From positions 696,233 to 760,232 of the forward strand of contig NMRA01000069.1 in NCBI GenBank assembly GCA_002633005.1: 64,000 bases of DNA, given 5' to 3'. The stretch comes from Phoronis australis. Lineage: Eukaryota > Phoronida > Phoronidae. Position numbers and translations under genes: made by a program. The notes beneath the pieces were generated by a model. It was not told the DNA's origin. It was given only the letters and a program-made list of their open reading frames with translations, and searched no databases. Positions 47,201-58,059 of the stretch are shown here, in pieces (position 1 is the stretch's first letter; each line of letters starts with the position of its first letter).

Positions 47201-50200
47201 TTGTTTTAGACGCAAGAGGAGTTCAGTAAGACAGGACACGTTCAGTCTTTGCCAGACTCCTCTGTACAGTTACAAATACACCAGGCCACCATCAGGCAGC
47301 TGAAAGCAGAGATTGAAGCTGAGAAGAATAAGAATATTGAATGTAAGTGAACTGTTTCCCCTCTGTAGAGATATGGCTGCTCAAGGGAATGTCAGGACAG
47401 TGAAATTTTACTCCATTTCTGATGTTGAAAAGGGAATTTTATAAGTTATTGGCGTATATTTTGTTCCTTCCCTTAGACAAATGAAAACATATGAACTGAA
47501 TTTATAGCATCTAAAACCAATGGAATTGTTTGAATCATGTATTCTCTAATCAGAAGTCGTAGTTTTAGAATGAATGAGAATGTGACAAATGTTATGAGCA
47601 TCTCGAAAATAAGAAATTCTTTCACTATGTAGAAAAAAGCCATTGTCTAAGAATCAAGTGTTATAATGTGAAAACTTGTTTTCTGACATGTTTAAGTGTC
47701 CCAAAATTTTGTCATGTTTTGGCTGATTTGTTGCCACAAAACCCTCTGTGCTAAAACTAAGTTCCTAACCCATGTCTGAGGACAATATGCTTCAATTCCA
47801 AAATCCAGATTTCAGCTCTCCTCTTTTCTGCGAGGTTAGACTAGTCATATGATTGAGTGACCTAGCTTTCTTAGGGTAGGATTGCTAACACACTTCTGAG
47901 CTGACGCAGGCAACTGAAGAATGATTTATCGTGATCATATTTTCAGACATTTATGCTTTTATTGCGACTCATTGCAAGGCTTGGAATTTTCCGCGGAAAC
48001 TCGGGATTTCCGCTTTTTTCTCTTATTCCCTCTGTTGTTATATTTCCGCAGAAAAAAATCGGATTTGCCATAAACTTTTCGCTGTAAATTGGTTTCTAAC
48101 CGCGGCGTTGCCGATGACTAGAAAAGCGTAAACTGGTCTTTATGTTTTGGGGAAACGAAAATCATAATTGCTGGGGCACCTGGGATTGTGTGGTTCATCA
48201 ATGGCGTCTGCATGTGGAATAAATCACGGTGACAAATAGTGTGATTCTGCGACCCAAAATGTGTGGAGCTTGGAGTAGACAGAATATTTCGTGGAAAAAG
48301 TGGATGAAAGAAACGGTCAATTTGTTCGCAAACAACAAAGGTTTGGGTTTGCCTTCTGTAAACGTTGATAGAGGGACAATTACAGCGTGCGTGGCCTAGG
48401 CTAATCTCGGAGAACTACCTGAAAACGATGAGACACAAGAAAGAAAAATGCTTTTTGAAAGGAAATTCAACCGGTAACCGGTAATTCGTTGGATTGGAAT
48501 CGTGGGATGTGAGTGATGTATGAAATTCTTTTGTTTGATCCCACGTGCAAGCCTGTGCCGGCAGTTGCTAGGCTGCTAGACCCGAGTCTGTCGATTTTCC
48601 ACGTGCCGCCGAAACGGGATACAAAGTGTTATTTTCGTTACTGCAAATGTGTTTTTAAGTTGCCGTTGATGTATTCCAATTTATTGTAACATTTTTCATG
48701 TTTTATTTTTGTTAAAAAGTCTTGTTTTGACCGACTCGAGTTATGCAGTTCAAGAGAGAAGTGATCACGTGGTAGGTTCTGAATGATCTGATGGGTCCAA
48801 GCCATTGTTTACAAATTCTGCTAGCCTATTTTAAGTGTCCTTGTAGTTATTTCTTATGTCACATAGTTTGTTCTACACCAGCGTGGCTTATGAGCAATTA
48901 TCTCCTGTAAGTACTGTAACAGTTTTAAACTGAAAAGTTTGGCCAACTTAGGATTGTGGTTGATGTGTTCTATAACTAAAATATGTTATTTTTAACTTTC
49001 ATTTTTTTCCATGGTAATAGTTGGGGTATGATCCACAGGTTTTCGTCTTTACTTTTTTCCATTGCGTTGGAATACAAAAATTTTTGTTGGACTTAAGTGT
49101 GTATGTATTTCAAGCTTTCCAGATAATCTGGGTTGATTTTCAATTTTTTTTTTATAATTTTATATGTAATTATAAGAACTGAAAATAATTTTATAGGTCT
49201 CCCTGCAGCAAATCAAGAATAACATTCTGCCACTCACACTGCAAATTTTGCATCATAATCTTTATTAATTTAATTTTTAAAAAATATATTTTTTGCATCA
49301 AATTCCCTTCATTATTGTTGCTGAAATAGATGACAGGTACTGCTTAAAATGAGTGCGTTTTACCGACACGACACAGTTACAGTGCATCTTGTGATGATCA
49401 TGTTTACTTTCGATCTGTTGTGGTATGCTTGTTTAGATTGCAATGTGTATTTGGGGCAGTAAAAATTTTCCTCTTTTTTTGTCTTGGGTCATTACAAGCC
49501 CTGTCAGTGGGACAGCAGTATTATACTGGCACCTTGCGTTGTTGGGAAATACGACAGAATTGTAGCGGGTGGTCTCGTATTTCAGGCTGGTGCAATTGAT
49601 ATGCATGCCTCTTATTTCTTTCTGATGAGTATTTAATTCTGACGTAAACCAGTAGTATGGCCGGAAAGGTCATGGATGTGTAGGACCGCAACATTTTGCA
49701 ATGTCTGCATATGGTGTTGTATTGGTTGCTTGATATGTTGATATGTTGATGTGTTCGTCATCAAGACACAACAAGTTTTTAACATAATCAAAGAAATTAA
49801 ACTTATTCTGATATGGCACCTAATAAAATCCTTAAGCTCTTGAGAGTGTCCAGAGTCCCTTCTTGAGGTCAGAAGGTCCCTTTATGAGACACAATAAGAA
49901 GGTCTACCTGTCCCACCACTCCAATCATTCAAACATAAAAAGGGACTGCAGACACTCTAAAGAACTTAAGGATTTTAGTCTGTACCATGTAGTCCATCAG
50001 AGTAGTTTTAACTTTCCTGGATGGATAAAGAGTTACTTTCGAGTTTTCAACATGTACGGGTAATACACCTAATGCCCCATGTGTTATGTCGTTATTTAGT
50101 GCTTGTTACGTGATACTGAAAATTTATTTACCTTAAATATTCAGCGTATTTCTGACTTCAGTTTTTGAGAATTAAGGTGAGTGAATACATACTAAACAAA

Positions 50201-51037
50201 CTTCAGGTGCTAAACAATAAATATTTACTTGCCCATAAACATGTATGTGAGAAACTCAATTTTGGGCTACTTTATGTATTACTGTAGGGGCCCACTGTTT
50301 GCTTGTCTTTGACGAGGACATCTATGGTTATGTGATATGGGTGTTTCTGTTCACGCTAATTATTCAACGCACATAATATTGATGTCTTGGAAAAGTACAC
50401 AAACAGTGTGGCTTCCTGCAAGAATTCAGCTATCTTGCTCAAAGGTAGAATATAGTGGAGACTTGCTTGAAGTTTTGAGGTCTTGAACGGGGAAGTTTTT
50501 GCATAATGTTAATTTGAAAAAGACGACTTGGAGAATCTTCGAAATTTGTCATTTCTGTTGGGTATTCTAACCAAACACAGGATAGTTGCCTACTGTTTCC
50601 AGCGTGTGTGGTGCTTCCTCAGAAGTGGGATTGAAACATCAATGTTTTAATTCCTACTTAACATTGCTCACTGGAGGTGTTAGGACACAGTTACGACATT
50701 GTGGTCTGCATTAGTGTCTGAAGTAATGTCATGCAAAATGTTTGACGCCTGAAATAGATTAACGTAGCTTCATTTCAGGTACAGACAGTGCTCGGAAAGG
50801 ACCACGAGATTGCTAGTCCCGAAACAAATACAAATTATTAGGGCCAACATGAGTTATGAAACAAGAGCTCTGAACTTTGTTTTATTTGTCACTCAGGTAT
50901 TTGAAATTCTGTATGGCAACAATATGAATACGTCTTTACCACTGCCAGGCATATCCAGTGAAAACATAAATTATAGACAACAGATTCGCTCCGACATTTT
51001 CTTGCGTAGTATCCTAGAGGATGCACCACTCTCCTAA
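44169..51037 (+). CDS. Predicted small coiled-coil protein, five exons, unknown function
   Basis: Exons 44169-44201, 45442-45522, 47210-47342, 48882-48906 and 50779-51037 join in phase (0,0,1,2, stop TAA) to give 176 residues. The first exon has its own acceptor (taatttcag, 44130), so a non-coding 5' exon should lie upstream. Exon 2 (NARAIQELKEGCEKLYDDLS) and exon 3 (QIHQATIRQLKAEIEAEKNK) form heptad-like coiled coil. The C-terminal exon has a hydrophobic helix (RALNFVLFVTQVFEILYG). The 25-bp fourth exon is inferred from a good acceptor, gtaagt donor and the required length class. Without it, exon 3 joins 50779 and stops at 50816 (94 residues). I do not recognise the family. Confidence 0.55.
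44300..44640 (+). repeat. CTAG-box element copy 6 (5'-end fragment)
   Basis: Palindrome remnant (TACATCCACATATTTATAGGTGAATGCA), then the CGTCATCCCC start and one monomer with CCCCTAGTGGCAATT near 44485. The rest is lost. Confidence 0.7.
45442..45522 (+). CDS. Coiled-coil gene exon 2
   Basis: Acceptor gtgtattttcag and donor gtaagg. 27 codons in phase 0, Glu/Lys/Leu-rich coiled coil. Confidence 0.75.
46860..47000 (+). repeat. Dispersed repeat, copy 1
   Basis: CAATGCGAC...TTTGGCGACCTGGCTAAAAT...CCCAGGTTGCCAC matches CAATGCGAC...TTTGGTGACTTGGTCAAAT...CCCAAATCGCCAT at 60757-60820 in the same orientation. Confidence 0.5.
47210..47342 (+). CDS. Coiled-coil gene exon 3
   Basis: Acceptor ttttgttttag and donor gtaagt. 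44 codons plus one base, ending in the coiled coil LKAEIEAEKNKNIE. Confidence 0.75.
47969..49504. mobile_element. Possible longer relative of the 7471-7699 element
   Basis: GCAAGGCTTGGAATTTT at the left and AAAATTTTCCTC...CAAGCCCTG at the right match the two ends of 7471-7699. The 1.5 kb between, in the coiled-coil gene intron, would be its interior; the putative 25-bp exon at 48882 then lies inside it, which lowers confidence in one of the two. Confidence 0.35.
48882..48906 (+). CDS. Coiled-coil gene putative 25-bp micro-exon
   Basis: Acceptor ttctacaccag and perfect donor gtaagt. The length (1 modulo 3) converts phase 1 to the phase 2 needed by the long open frame of the next exon. It encodes SWLMSNYL. 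It rests on splice signals and phase only. Confidence 0.38.
50779..51037 (+). CDS. Coiled-coil gene terminal exon
   Basis: Acceptor cttcatttcag. The phase-2 reading is open for 86 codons (YRQCSERTTRLLVPKQIQII ... SDIFLRSILEDAPLS), unlikely by chance in AT-rich DNA. It ends about 380 bp from the converging lectin gene. Confidence 0.5.
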
Positions 51038-51413
51038 ATTACCAGTTTCAGTTTCCGGTTAGTTAGAGTTTTACAGAATTTTGTCCTAATCTGTCCAGAC
51101 AGCTGTGCACACTGCAGTACGCTAGTTTGAACTTGTGGCATGAAAAACAAGTAAACGTTTTAGAAGCCAAGTTTGCTGTTACATATCTGGTTCAACTGTA
51201 TTACAGTATAATGTTTTTCATGACTAAATGGACCAGGAGCCAAATTCTACATAAAAACCCGCTCTAATAATTCATTCTGTTTCACATGCTGTTTTCTATG
51301 CTAAATGGCATTTCAGGTGCACCGTGTAGTAATTCGTGCCTCTACCTTCAACATTCCATTTAAGGAGACTGTTAACCCCGTGTTTGTCTTAAAGCCATAA
51401 TGCAGATGGCTAG

Positions 51414-51649
51414 TTAAAGGTCGTATTCACAAATGAAACCGAGATTGTTGCCATCAGTCACGTCGGCCCAGAACCTAGGGTATGTAAAATACGCGATGTA
51501 GTCTTCTCCGTTTCGTTGCTTAACTCCTCCCTTCCCTTCAGCCCAGTTAGTATAGTTGATGGGCCGGCCAGATGTTTCCCATATCCAGTGTCCCTCACGT
51601 TCTCGGTCTGTTCCACCTATGTAATATCCGCCTGCGTGGGGTCGTCCGC
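51414..51649 (-). CDS. C-type lectin A exon 3: second half of CTLD
   Basis: Acceptor atgcttgcag. It encodes GGYYIGGTDREREGHWIWE, NYTNWAEG, GEDYIAYF and the closing ADVTDGNNLGFICEYDL. Confidence 0.94.
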
Positions 51650-54628
51650 CTGCAAGCATGTCAAGTTTTTGAAATGAAATCTTGGTGCACGCAATTTGTA
51701 GAAACAACAAGTATTGGAATGTTCAGTGAAGACTAGAATAGATAAATAGCAAAAGAAATGCAGTCACATCACGTTTTTTTCAAAAATTTTGAAAGTCTTG
51801 AATTTTTCCGATTTAGGTAACCACGGAGACAAAATTAGCTCTTGAATTTTTTCACAAAATAAATACATGTTTGAAGCAATCAGTGTTTGCTAGTTGAGAA
51901 TGATTAAGATTGACCAGGTCCTTAGTAAATCTGGCATAATTGTTACTGTTGCTTTTATTATTGTTTTTAATTTTGATGCTTTAATTATATTTGACTGGGT
52001 CCATAACGTACATTACTCCTGGTTTGAGTATGGTTTTGTGATCATTTATCAGCAACTGGGTATAATTTCATTAAAATCTAACCAACTTTGCCCACAAATA
52101 AATTTCGCACACAATAAATTTCGCACACAAATAAAAGCAATTTTCTAAATTTTCAAGGGATTCCAACATTGCTTCGAAATTCCAAAATCATTTTCAATTT
52201 AAATCATTTTCAATTTACTAGACGGTATGGCACAGAATTTGAACGTTGTAAAGGATTAATTTGGTGCTACATACCTTTTATGAAAGAAAAGTAGAACATA
52301 AATTTCACTTGTCCACCATATTGTCCTAAATTGGTGAAATTTTACAGTAGGTGGCGTATTACACTGTTTCATTTGCTTTTCATTGAGGTGCAGACCAAAA
52401 GACCTCTGCCTTGAGTTGAGCATGACTTATAATTTTGAAATGTGGATCACAGCTTTTCTAGCATGCCCCAATATTTTTAATATGATCGAGGACTTTTCAA
52501 AAATCACTCAGCGTCACATTCATATACGTCAGAAGACTTATAACAAGAAATACTTACCCAGCCTTAGTGCAAATAGTTCTTGGAACAGGAACTGGTCCTC
52601 GGCATAGTTGTCCACTTCCACTAAGTAAGAAGACATCTGTTCACAGCTTCTCTTGGCTTTCATTCGGTTAACTGGTAGCACGCCGAAAAAGAAGCAACTG
52701 TTGTTGAACTTCTTGAAACCATCCGGGCACTTTCTTTCTTGCCTGGGGTTGAGGCCTGCCAAGCAAATGATAAAAGTAGCAATGGCAAACGTAGTTTATG
52801 TATTTTGATTATAAAATACTCATTTCAAGTTTAAAAACACTTTTCTCTTCAAAAGTCTGGATGAGTGTTTTACCTAGATTACTCTCTCAAAGTTTGTAAA
52901 AAGTGGCAAAAATATGTAATCTGTTTAAAATCTGGAATCCTTGTTGAAGACCTGCCATGGTAGCATGTAAACCGTGACAGCTGTGTAAAAATATGACACA
53001 GTTGCATGCAAACCATGTAAAAATGTGATAGATTACGTGACAGAGGTGTAAAAAACTGCCACGATCATGTGTAAAAAGTGTATCGGGAAGTTGCTTCACT
53101 TTTGAAGACTCAGACTTTTCTCGGAATTACAGTAAACTCGCGGATTAATGCCCTGGGCGCTTAAATTGGGAAACCCTGAGATGGGGGTGGGTAATTACCC
53201 CAGAGGTGGGCACTTGAGTGGAAATTTGCTGGAAGTAGAAGATGGACGATTACCCAAGCTGTGGGTGCTAAAACTGAGGATTGGCAAAAAGTCAGGGATG
53301 GGCGATTACACGGGCACGGGCGGCTCTTCTTATCCTCCAACTACTAATCTTTTAAAAAAGTTGTGGTACTAACTGTATACAGGAATTCTAAGGCTTTTTA
53401 TTGGAATATATTTTTGCCAGGGTAATGCTACTACCTACGTTACAGAACGAAACGAGAAGTGGTGTTCAGAAAATGTTGCTTATGTCAAATTTTGTTTTAG
53501 TTTTCTTTAAGTACGCAGGTGTATGACGTCAATGATTTTTAATTTGTTTGAATTTATCACTACATAGGCGGAACAAAAATGACGTAATTGAAAGTACGAT
53601 AGAATAAGAATGAAGGGGTTTTACTGAGGTAAAAACAGCGCAAAGTTACCTCCATTTCGACAACAAATATCCATTGCTTACAAGAAGCTGTATATAGTAA
53701 CTCAATGACTTTTTTCACTACGCATTTTTGAGACCATGTACAATTAAAATCAAACATTTGACTCTCGACAAACGGGATATCCCAAGGTATTAGTTGACCT
53801 GACCACCACTGGACATACAGTCATTTCATTTTATCAAGCAAAATGAATGCAAACAAAATATTACGTCATTATTAACTGGGCTTATTATGTCTGTTGTTGC
53901 AAAAATCATGGTAAAAGCGTAAGCTTTTTCGTCAATGCAACGAGCTTTTGAAAAGTGCATTTATTACTTTTTGTTGGAATTATGAAGAAATTTATTAGGT
54001 CATTTTAGAAGCTGTGTGTGTTATCTTAATTAGCTGTAATAGCAAAGTGCTGATGCTGATAAGCCTGAGATCCCAAGTTTGAAACTGTGAAGTCACAGTT
54101 TATTAATTTAATTAAATTTCCATTCAAGTCAAATATGAACTGTATGCGGTGGACATTTGTCCACAATGTTGCCATTTGGCTTACTGTGCAACACTCCTGT
54201 ATTGGGAAAAATGGCTAGTTTAACCTCTTACAGCACTGTCTACTTACAAGTACACCTAAAAGTGTTGATTTTAGCTATTTTTGTATTAAATAGAGTAGTT
54301 TTTCTTGTAGTCAATATTGTAACTTACCTAGTAGTTTACGATGCATGTCCATCAGCTGCTGTGTGAAGTTGTTCAGTGCTGTCATCTGGTGTTGCATGTT
54401 CATCCCTAACTCTTGCATTCCTGTCGCTAATACAATCTGTGTGCTGTTGACTCGGTTCCACATATTTGAGATGTCGTCGACTTGCCCGGTGATCCTGTCA
54501 AGTTCTTCCATTGGATTACGCACATTCTCACCCAACCGTGGCAACAGTTTATCTAAGATTCCTGCAGCAAAAGTAACGTTGAACAGAAGAACACAAAAAC
54601 TCAGTTTGAATTCTCTTGCAAAAGCCAT
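51414..54628 (-). CDS. Secreted C-type lectin domain protein A (244 aa), three exons
   Basis: Exons 54328-54628, 52558-52755 and 51414-51649, phases 1 and 1, stop TAA 51416-51414. Residues 1-22 form a signal peptide (KLSFCVLLFNVTFAAG). An amphipathic neck follows (about 25-100), rich in Asn/Gln/Met with several N-glycosylation sites. The CTLD (about 110-244) shows KCPDGFKKFNNSCFFFG, KRSCEQMSSYLVEVDNYAED, GGYYIGGTDREREGHWIWE, PINYTNWAEG and FWADVTDGNNLGFICEYDL. C-type lectins of this form are extracellular recognition proteins, often in invertebrate immunity or biomineral matrix. The usual EPN/QPD sugar-binding triplet is absent after YTNW, and the C2-C3 cysteine pair is missing, so sugar binding is uncertain. 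Confidence 0.93.
52558..52755 (-). CDS. C-type lectin A exon 2: first half of CTLD
   Basis: Acceptor tttgcttggcag and donor gtaagt. 198 bp, the same length and phases as in copy B. Contains the long-form N-terminal cysteine, the WIGL-proximal helix and SYLVEVDNYAED. Confidence 0.94.
54328..54628 (-). CDS. C-type lectin A exon 1: signal peptide and neck
   Basis: ATG 60 bp downstream of a TATA box. 100 codons plus one base, donor gtaagt. The neck includes MQHQMTALNNFTQQLMDMHR, an oligomerisation-type helix shared with copy B. Confidence 0.92.
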
Positions 54629-54687
54629 GATGTTCTTTCGTGCCGCTGCTGTGTACTACTTGTTTGTTGTTCAGGTTGTGTTCCAGG

Positions 54688-54708
54688 TTTTATAGTTGCC
54701 ATCACGTG
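54688..54708 (-). promoter_or_regulatory. TATA box and E-box of lectin A
   Basis: Minus-strand TATAAAA at 54688-54694, 60 bp before the ATG, with a palindromic CACGTG at 54703-54708 just upstream. The spacing suits a short 5' UTR. Confidence 0.6.
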
Positions 54709-54709
54709 G

Positions 54710-56170
54710 ATCTCATTACTTGTGCATTCACTTGCGCAATACAAACCCGGATCCATATTTTAATACCAAACCCGGATTCAAATGTTTAATACATTTGTTC
54801 CACACGTCAGCCTAACTGCTTTCCAGGATGTTTTCCTCAGTTGTGGGATTTTGTTTTCTGAGTTTACAAGCAACTTGTGTAACCCAAGTTTCACGTTTGT
54901 TATTTTAAACTGCTGCCACTGGGTATCTGTTTTCCATAACAGCTGTGATAGCTTTGAAATGAGCTCAAGTAGTCAATTAGATTTAAACTGACCATAAACC
55001 CCCTTCTCTCACAAAAACAACCTAGGTAAACCACTTGACAAGATTGCGAAATTTTCTGAAATTGTTCTTCTGGCAATTTGGAAATGTTCTCAGAGCTTTG
55101 GAAAATTTGCCATTTCACTACAGGTTGAGCTCAGGCTCTGAAAGTTAGCTTGTCTCTGTATGTTATTTTGTGCATGGTCTTGGATGAAAACAAACTGTCA
55201 GTTCTGTATAAACTCATAAATCATTTTTCATCTCTGGAAGAACTGTCAAATGGTCCCAAAGTTTGCTTCTTGGATGGAATGAGAGTTTATAACCACTTCA
55301 GTATAGTATTAATGTGTGGTGGGATTTTCTCTTAGAGATATTGATGTAGCGTGGAACATCTAAACAGTCTAAATTGCATTATTGAAAGTGGTTGTCTGCC
55401 ACTGGAACAGAATTCACCCTGCTTACCCTAAAGTATTTTTAGGTTTTCTTCGTAAAGATCTTTAATTTCTGTTGATATCATAGCATTTTCTTTTGGTTTT
55501 AAATTTCAAAAAACGATCCGTCAAGTGCTCGCCACTTCCTCGATTTTTCTCCCACAAGGCAATTTGTTATGGAGAGACATAGCACATTTCTCTTGTATGG
55601 AAAATGTGTACTTTGACCTCATATAAATGAAATCTTTCCCCAATGGCATCTTTTATAATTTAGTTCTCTGTGTTTGTGAAAAACTTCTGTTAGTGTTGTT
55701 GTCTAATGGTTTTAGTAATAGATCAATAGAGGGTGCCTCTGGACTTTTAGCTGCGTGTTGTTGTCACTCTCATTGGTAATGGTCTGATACAACGCGCCCG
55801 CATTTTGAGATCCAGTTGTCTCCTCTGAATAATGACCATCAAACTGGTCTTCAAAATAGGGACACAGTTATGTTGAGAGTGATTTTCTAATGTTTACCTT
55901 GATGATTTATTAAGTGTTCATGTGGCATTTTTGCTATGACTATCGTCAGTTGTCTTTCAACTATTGAAATAAAGATTTGTGAATGAATGAAATATGAGCA
56001 AATAAGTATGTATGCATGCCCGCTTCTCAGTCTGCATCTTTCATCTCACCATGAATGGTGAAGGGGTCAATACATTGTTGTTTTTTTTTGCAATTTACAC
56101 TAACTTTTTAATTGTTAAGACACCACATCTCTATATATTTGTAATTAAATTGTAATAAGAGCAGAAATTC
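54710..56170. other. Intergenic, no gene seen
   Basis: Upstream of lectin A. It contains the second hairpin copy (55803-55857) and a 3'-end-like AATAAAG followed by GAATGAATG near 55967, perhaps the tail of an old retroelement. Confidence 0.45.
55803..55857. repeat. Dispersed hairpin family copy 2
   Basis: TTTTGAGATCCAGTTG and AAACTGGTCTTCAAAA stems. The loop CTCCTCTGAATAAT is the inverse of that at 19988-20039. Confidence 0.75.
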
Positions 56171-56171
56171 T

Positions 56172-57512
56172 GTCACCCATTTTTGCTGTTTTCGAGTCTG
56201 TTTTTTGACGCCCACTCCTCTATCAATCAAACTGCTCTAACATGATTGTGAAAATTGGCATGTACATGTTCTTACTATGAAGAGGACTGTTGACGAGGAT
56301 TTTCCGACAACTTCAACTTCTTTGTTGCCTCTCCTAGTGGCAGTTTTGTTTTTTTTGCTCCTATGGCTTTGTCTCCTAAACTGTTTTGCAGCATCTTTGC
56401 TAAATTTAGTAAGCGCATTTATTTGATGTTGGCAATGGATGACGACGACTTTCGGACAGATCTGACAACTGGTGTGTCACCTATTGACAATTTTATTTTT
56501 TTTATGTTTTCCTCTGTGTCTTCAAAGGTCCTCAACGTATTTTCATAAAATTTGGCGTACAGGCTTCTGTTAGTGAAGTGACGCTATCTTTCCATTTTTA
56601 GATGGATTCTACCTAGTTTGCGCCACCTAGTGGCCATTTTTACTGTTTTGGAATCTGTTTTTTGGTGTCCACCCCTCTATCAACCAAACCGCTTTCAGGA
56701 TAATTGTGAAAATTGGCGTGTATGTTTTTACTATGAAGTGGACGGCTGATGAGGATTTTCCGATGACTTAAACTACTGTGGTGCCTCCTAGTGGCAGTTT
56801 CTTTTTTGCGCCCATAGCTGTTTCTCCTAAACCGTTTGTAGGATCTTTACTAAATTTAAGAAGTGTGTTTATGTGATGTTGACAACGATCGACAATGATT
56901 TTGGGATGGATCTGACTACTGGTATGCCCCTTGGTGGCAATTTTAGTTTTACGTTTACCTCTGTATCTTCAAAGGTCCTCAACAGATTTTCATAAAAGTT
57001 TGAATATGGGTATCTATTCGTGAGATGACGCTATCCTCCCATTTTTGGATGGAATCCAGGTACTTTGCGCCATCTAGTGGCCATTTTCAAGTCTGTTTTT
57101 TTGACGTCTACCTCTCTGTCAACCAAATCATTCTAAGGATGATTTTCAAAATTGGCGTATATGTTCTCAGTGTGAAGAGGATCATTGATGATGATGATTT
57201 TGACACCTCTGGTGCCTCCTAGTGGTAGTTTTTTGTTTTGCGCCCATAGCTGTATCTCCTAAACCCACTGGAGGATCTTTATTAAATTTAGTAAGTGTAT
57301 TTATATGAAGCAAACAACAGACAATGACAACTTTCAGGCAGATCCAATGAACACTGTGCCCTCTAGTGGCAATGACATGTTCCCATTTTCGGACGGATTG
57401 TATGTTTTTGCGCCATCTAGTGTCCATTTTATGACACAAATAAGCAACCCTAAAGGCACACCATTTGTGATGCATTCGTGGGTGCATTTCAACGCTAGGC
57501 ATTGCTCTTGTT
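56172..57512 (+). repeat. CTAG-box element copy 7 (left end missing)
   Basis: About seven monomers with GCGCCACCTAGTGGCC and GTGCCTCCTAGTGGC cores, ending GTGGGTGCATTTCAACGC...GCTCTTGTT. No palindrome at the left. It lies between the lectin genes. Confidence 0.85.
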
Positions 57513-58059
57513 ATTTCATTGAATTTCTCAAAAAAAATTATAACTTGTTAGGAAATTAATCGCTTTTTGCATGTTTTGTACTGAACAGCTGTTACCAAAT
57601 ATCACTTAGAACATTTTGAGCTTTGTAGGGATGTAATAAACCTTCTGAAAAGTGCCAAAGTTAGAAATGATTTTTTCCCAAATTGAATCCATTGCCTTAA
57701 TGCCTTAATGCTTTTATTTACCGGTAAATGAAAGTTGAAGGTAAAACGAAGTGATCATCGAATTGGCAGCTATCATAATGATTTCTGATTCTTTGTATTA
57801 TTAACTGAACAGGAACTTATGCCAATTTCTAGAATTTCAAGTGCCTGAATATTCAATCCAGACTAATAGTTATCGTGTATTATGAGTTTTATAAAAAATT
57901 TTAGTAAATGAGGTGGTTTTAGTTTGCACTCTTTTGCCAAATATGATGCCATAAGTTGGCACTTCGTTTTGTACAGATTGTTGTCGGTATTGAGTGGAAG
58001 TATTAGTCTCATGCCTGGCATTTGCTTGTCACAACACCGCGTGACCTGTAATGGTGTGA

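Noticed and set aside
52887-53099. 70-codon minus-strand ORF between lectin A exons 1 and 2 as an extra exon
   Set aside because: Repeated CATGTAAA-type words and no splice sites in phase 1. The CTLD is complete without it.
53139-53345. Similarity of GGGCGCTTA / TAAGCGCCC stretches here and near 58690 as one element
   Set aside because: Only short low-complexity words match, and I could not define ends or a consistent alignment.
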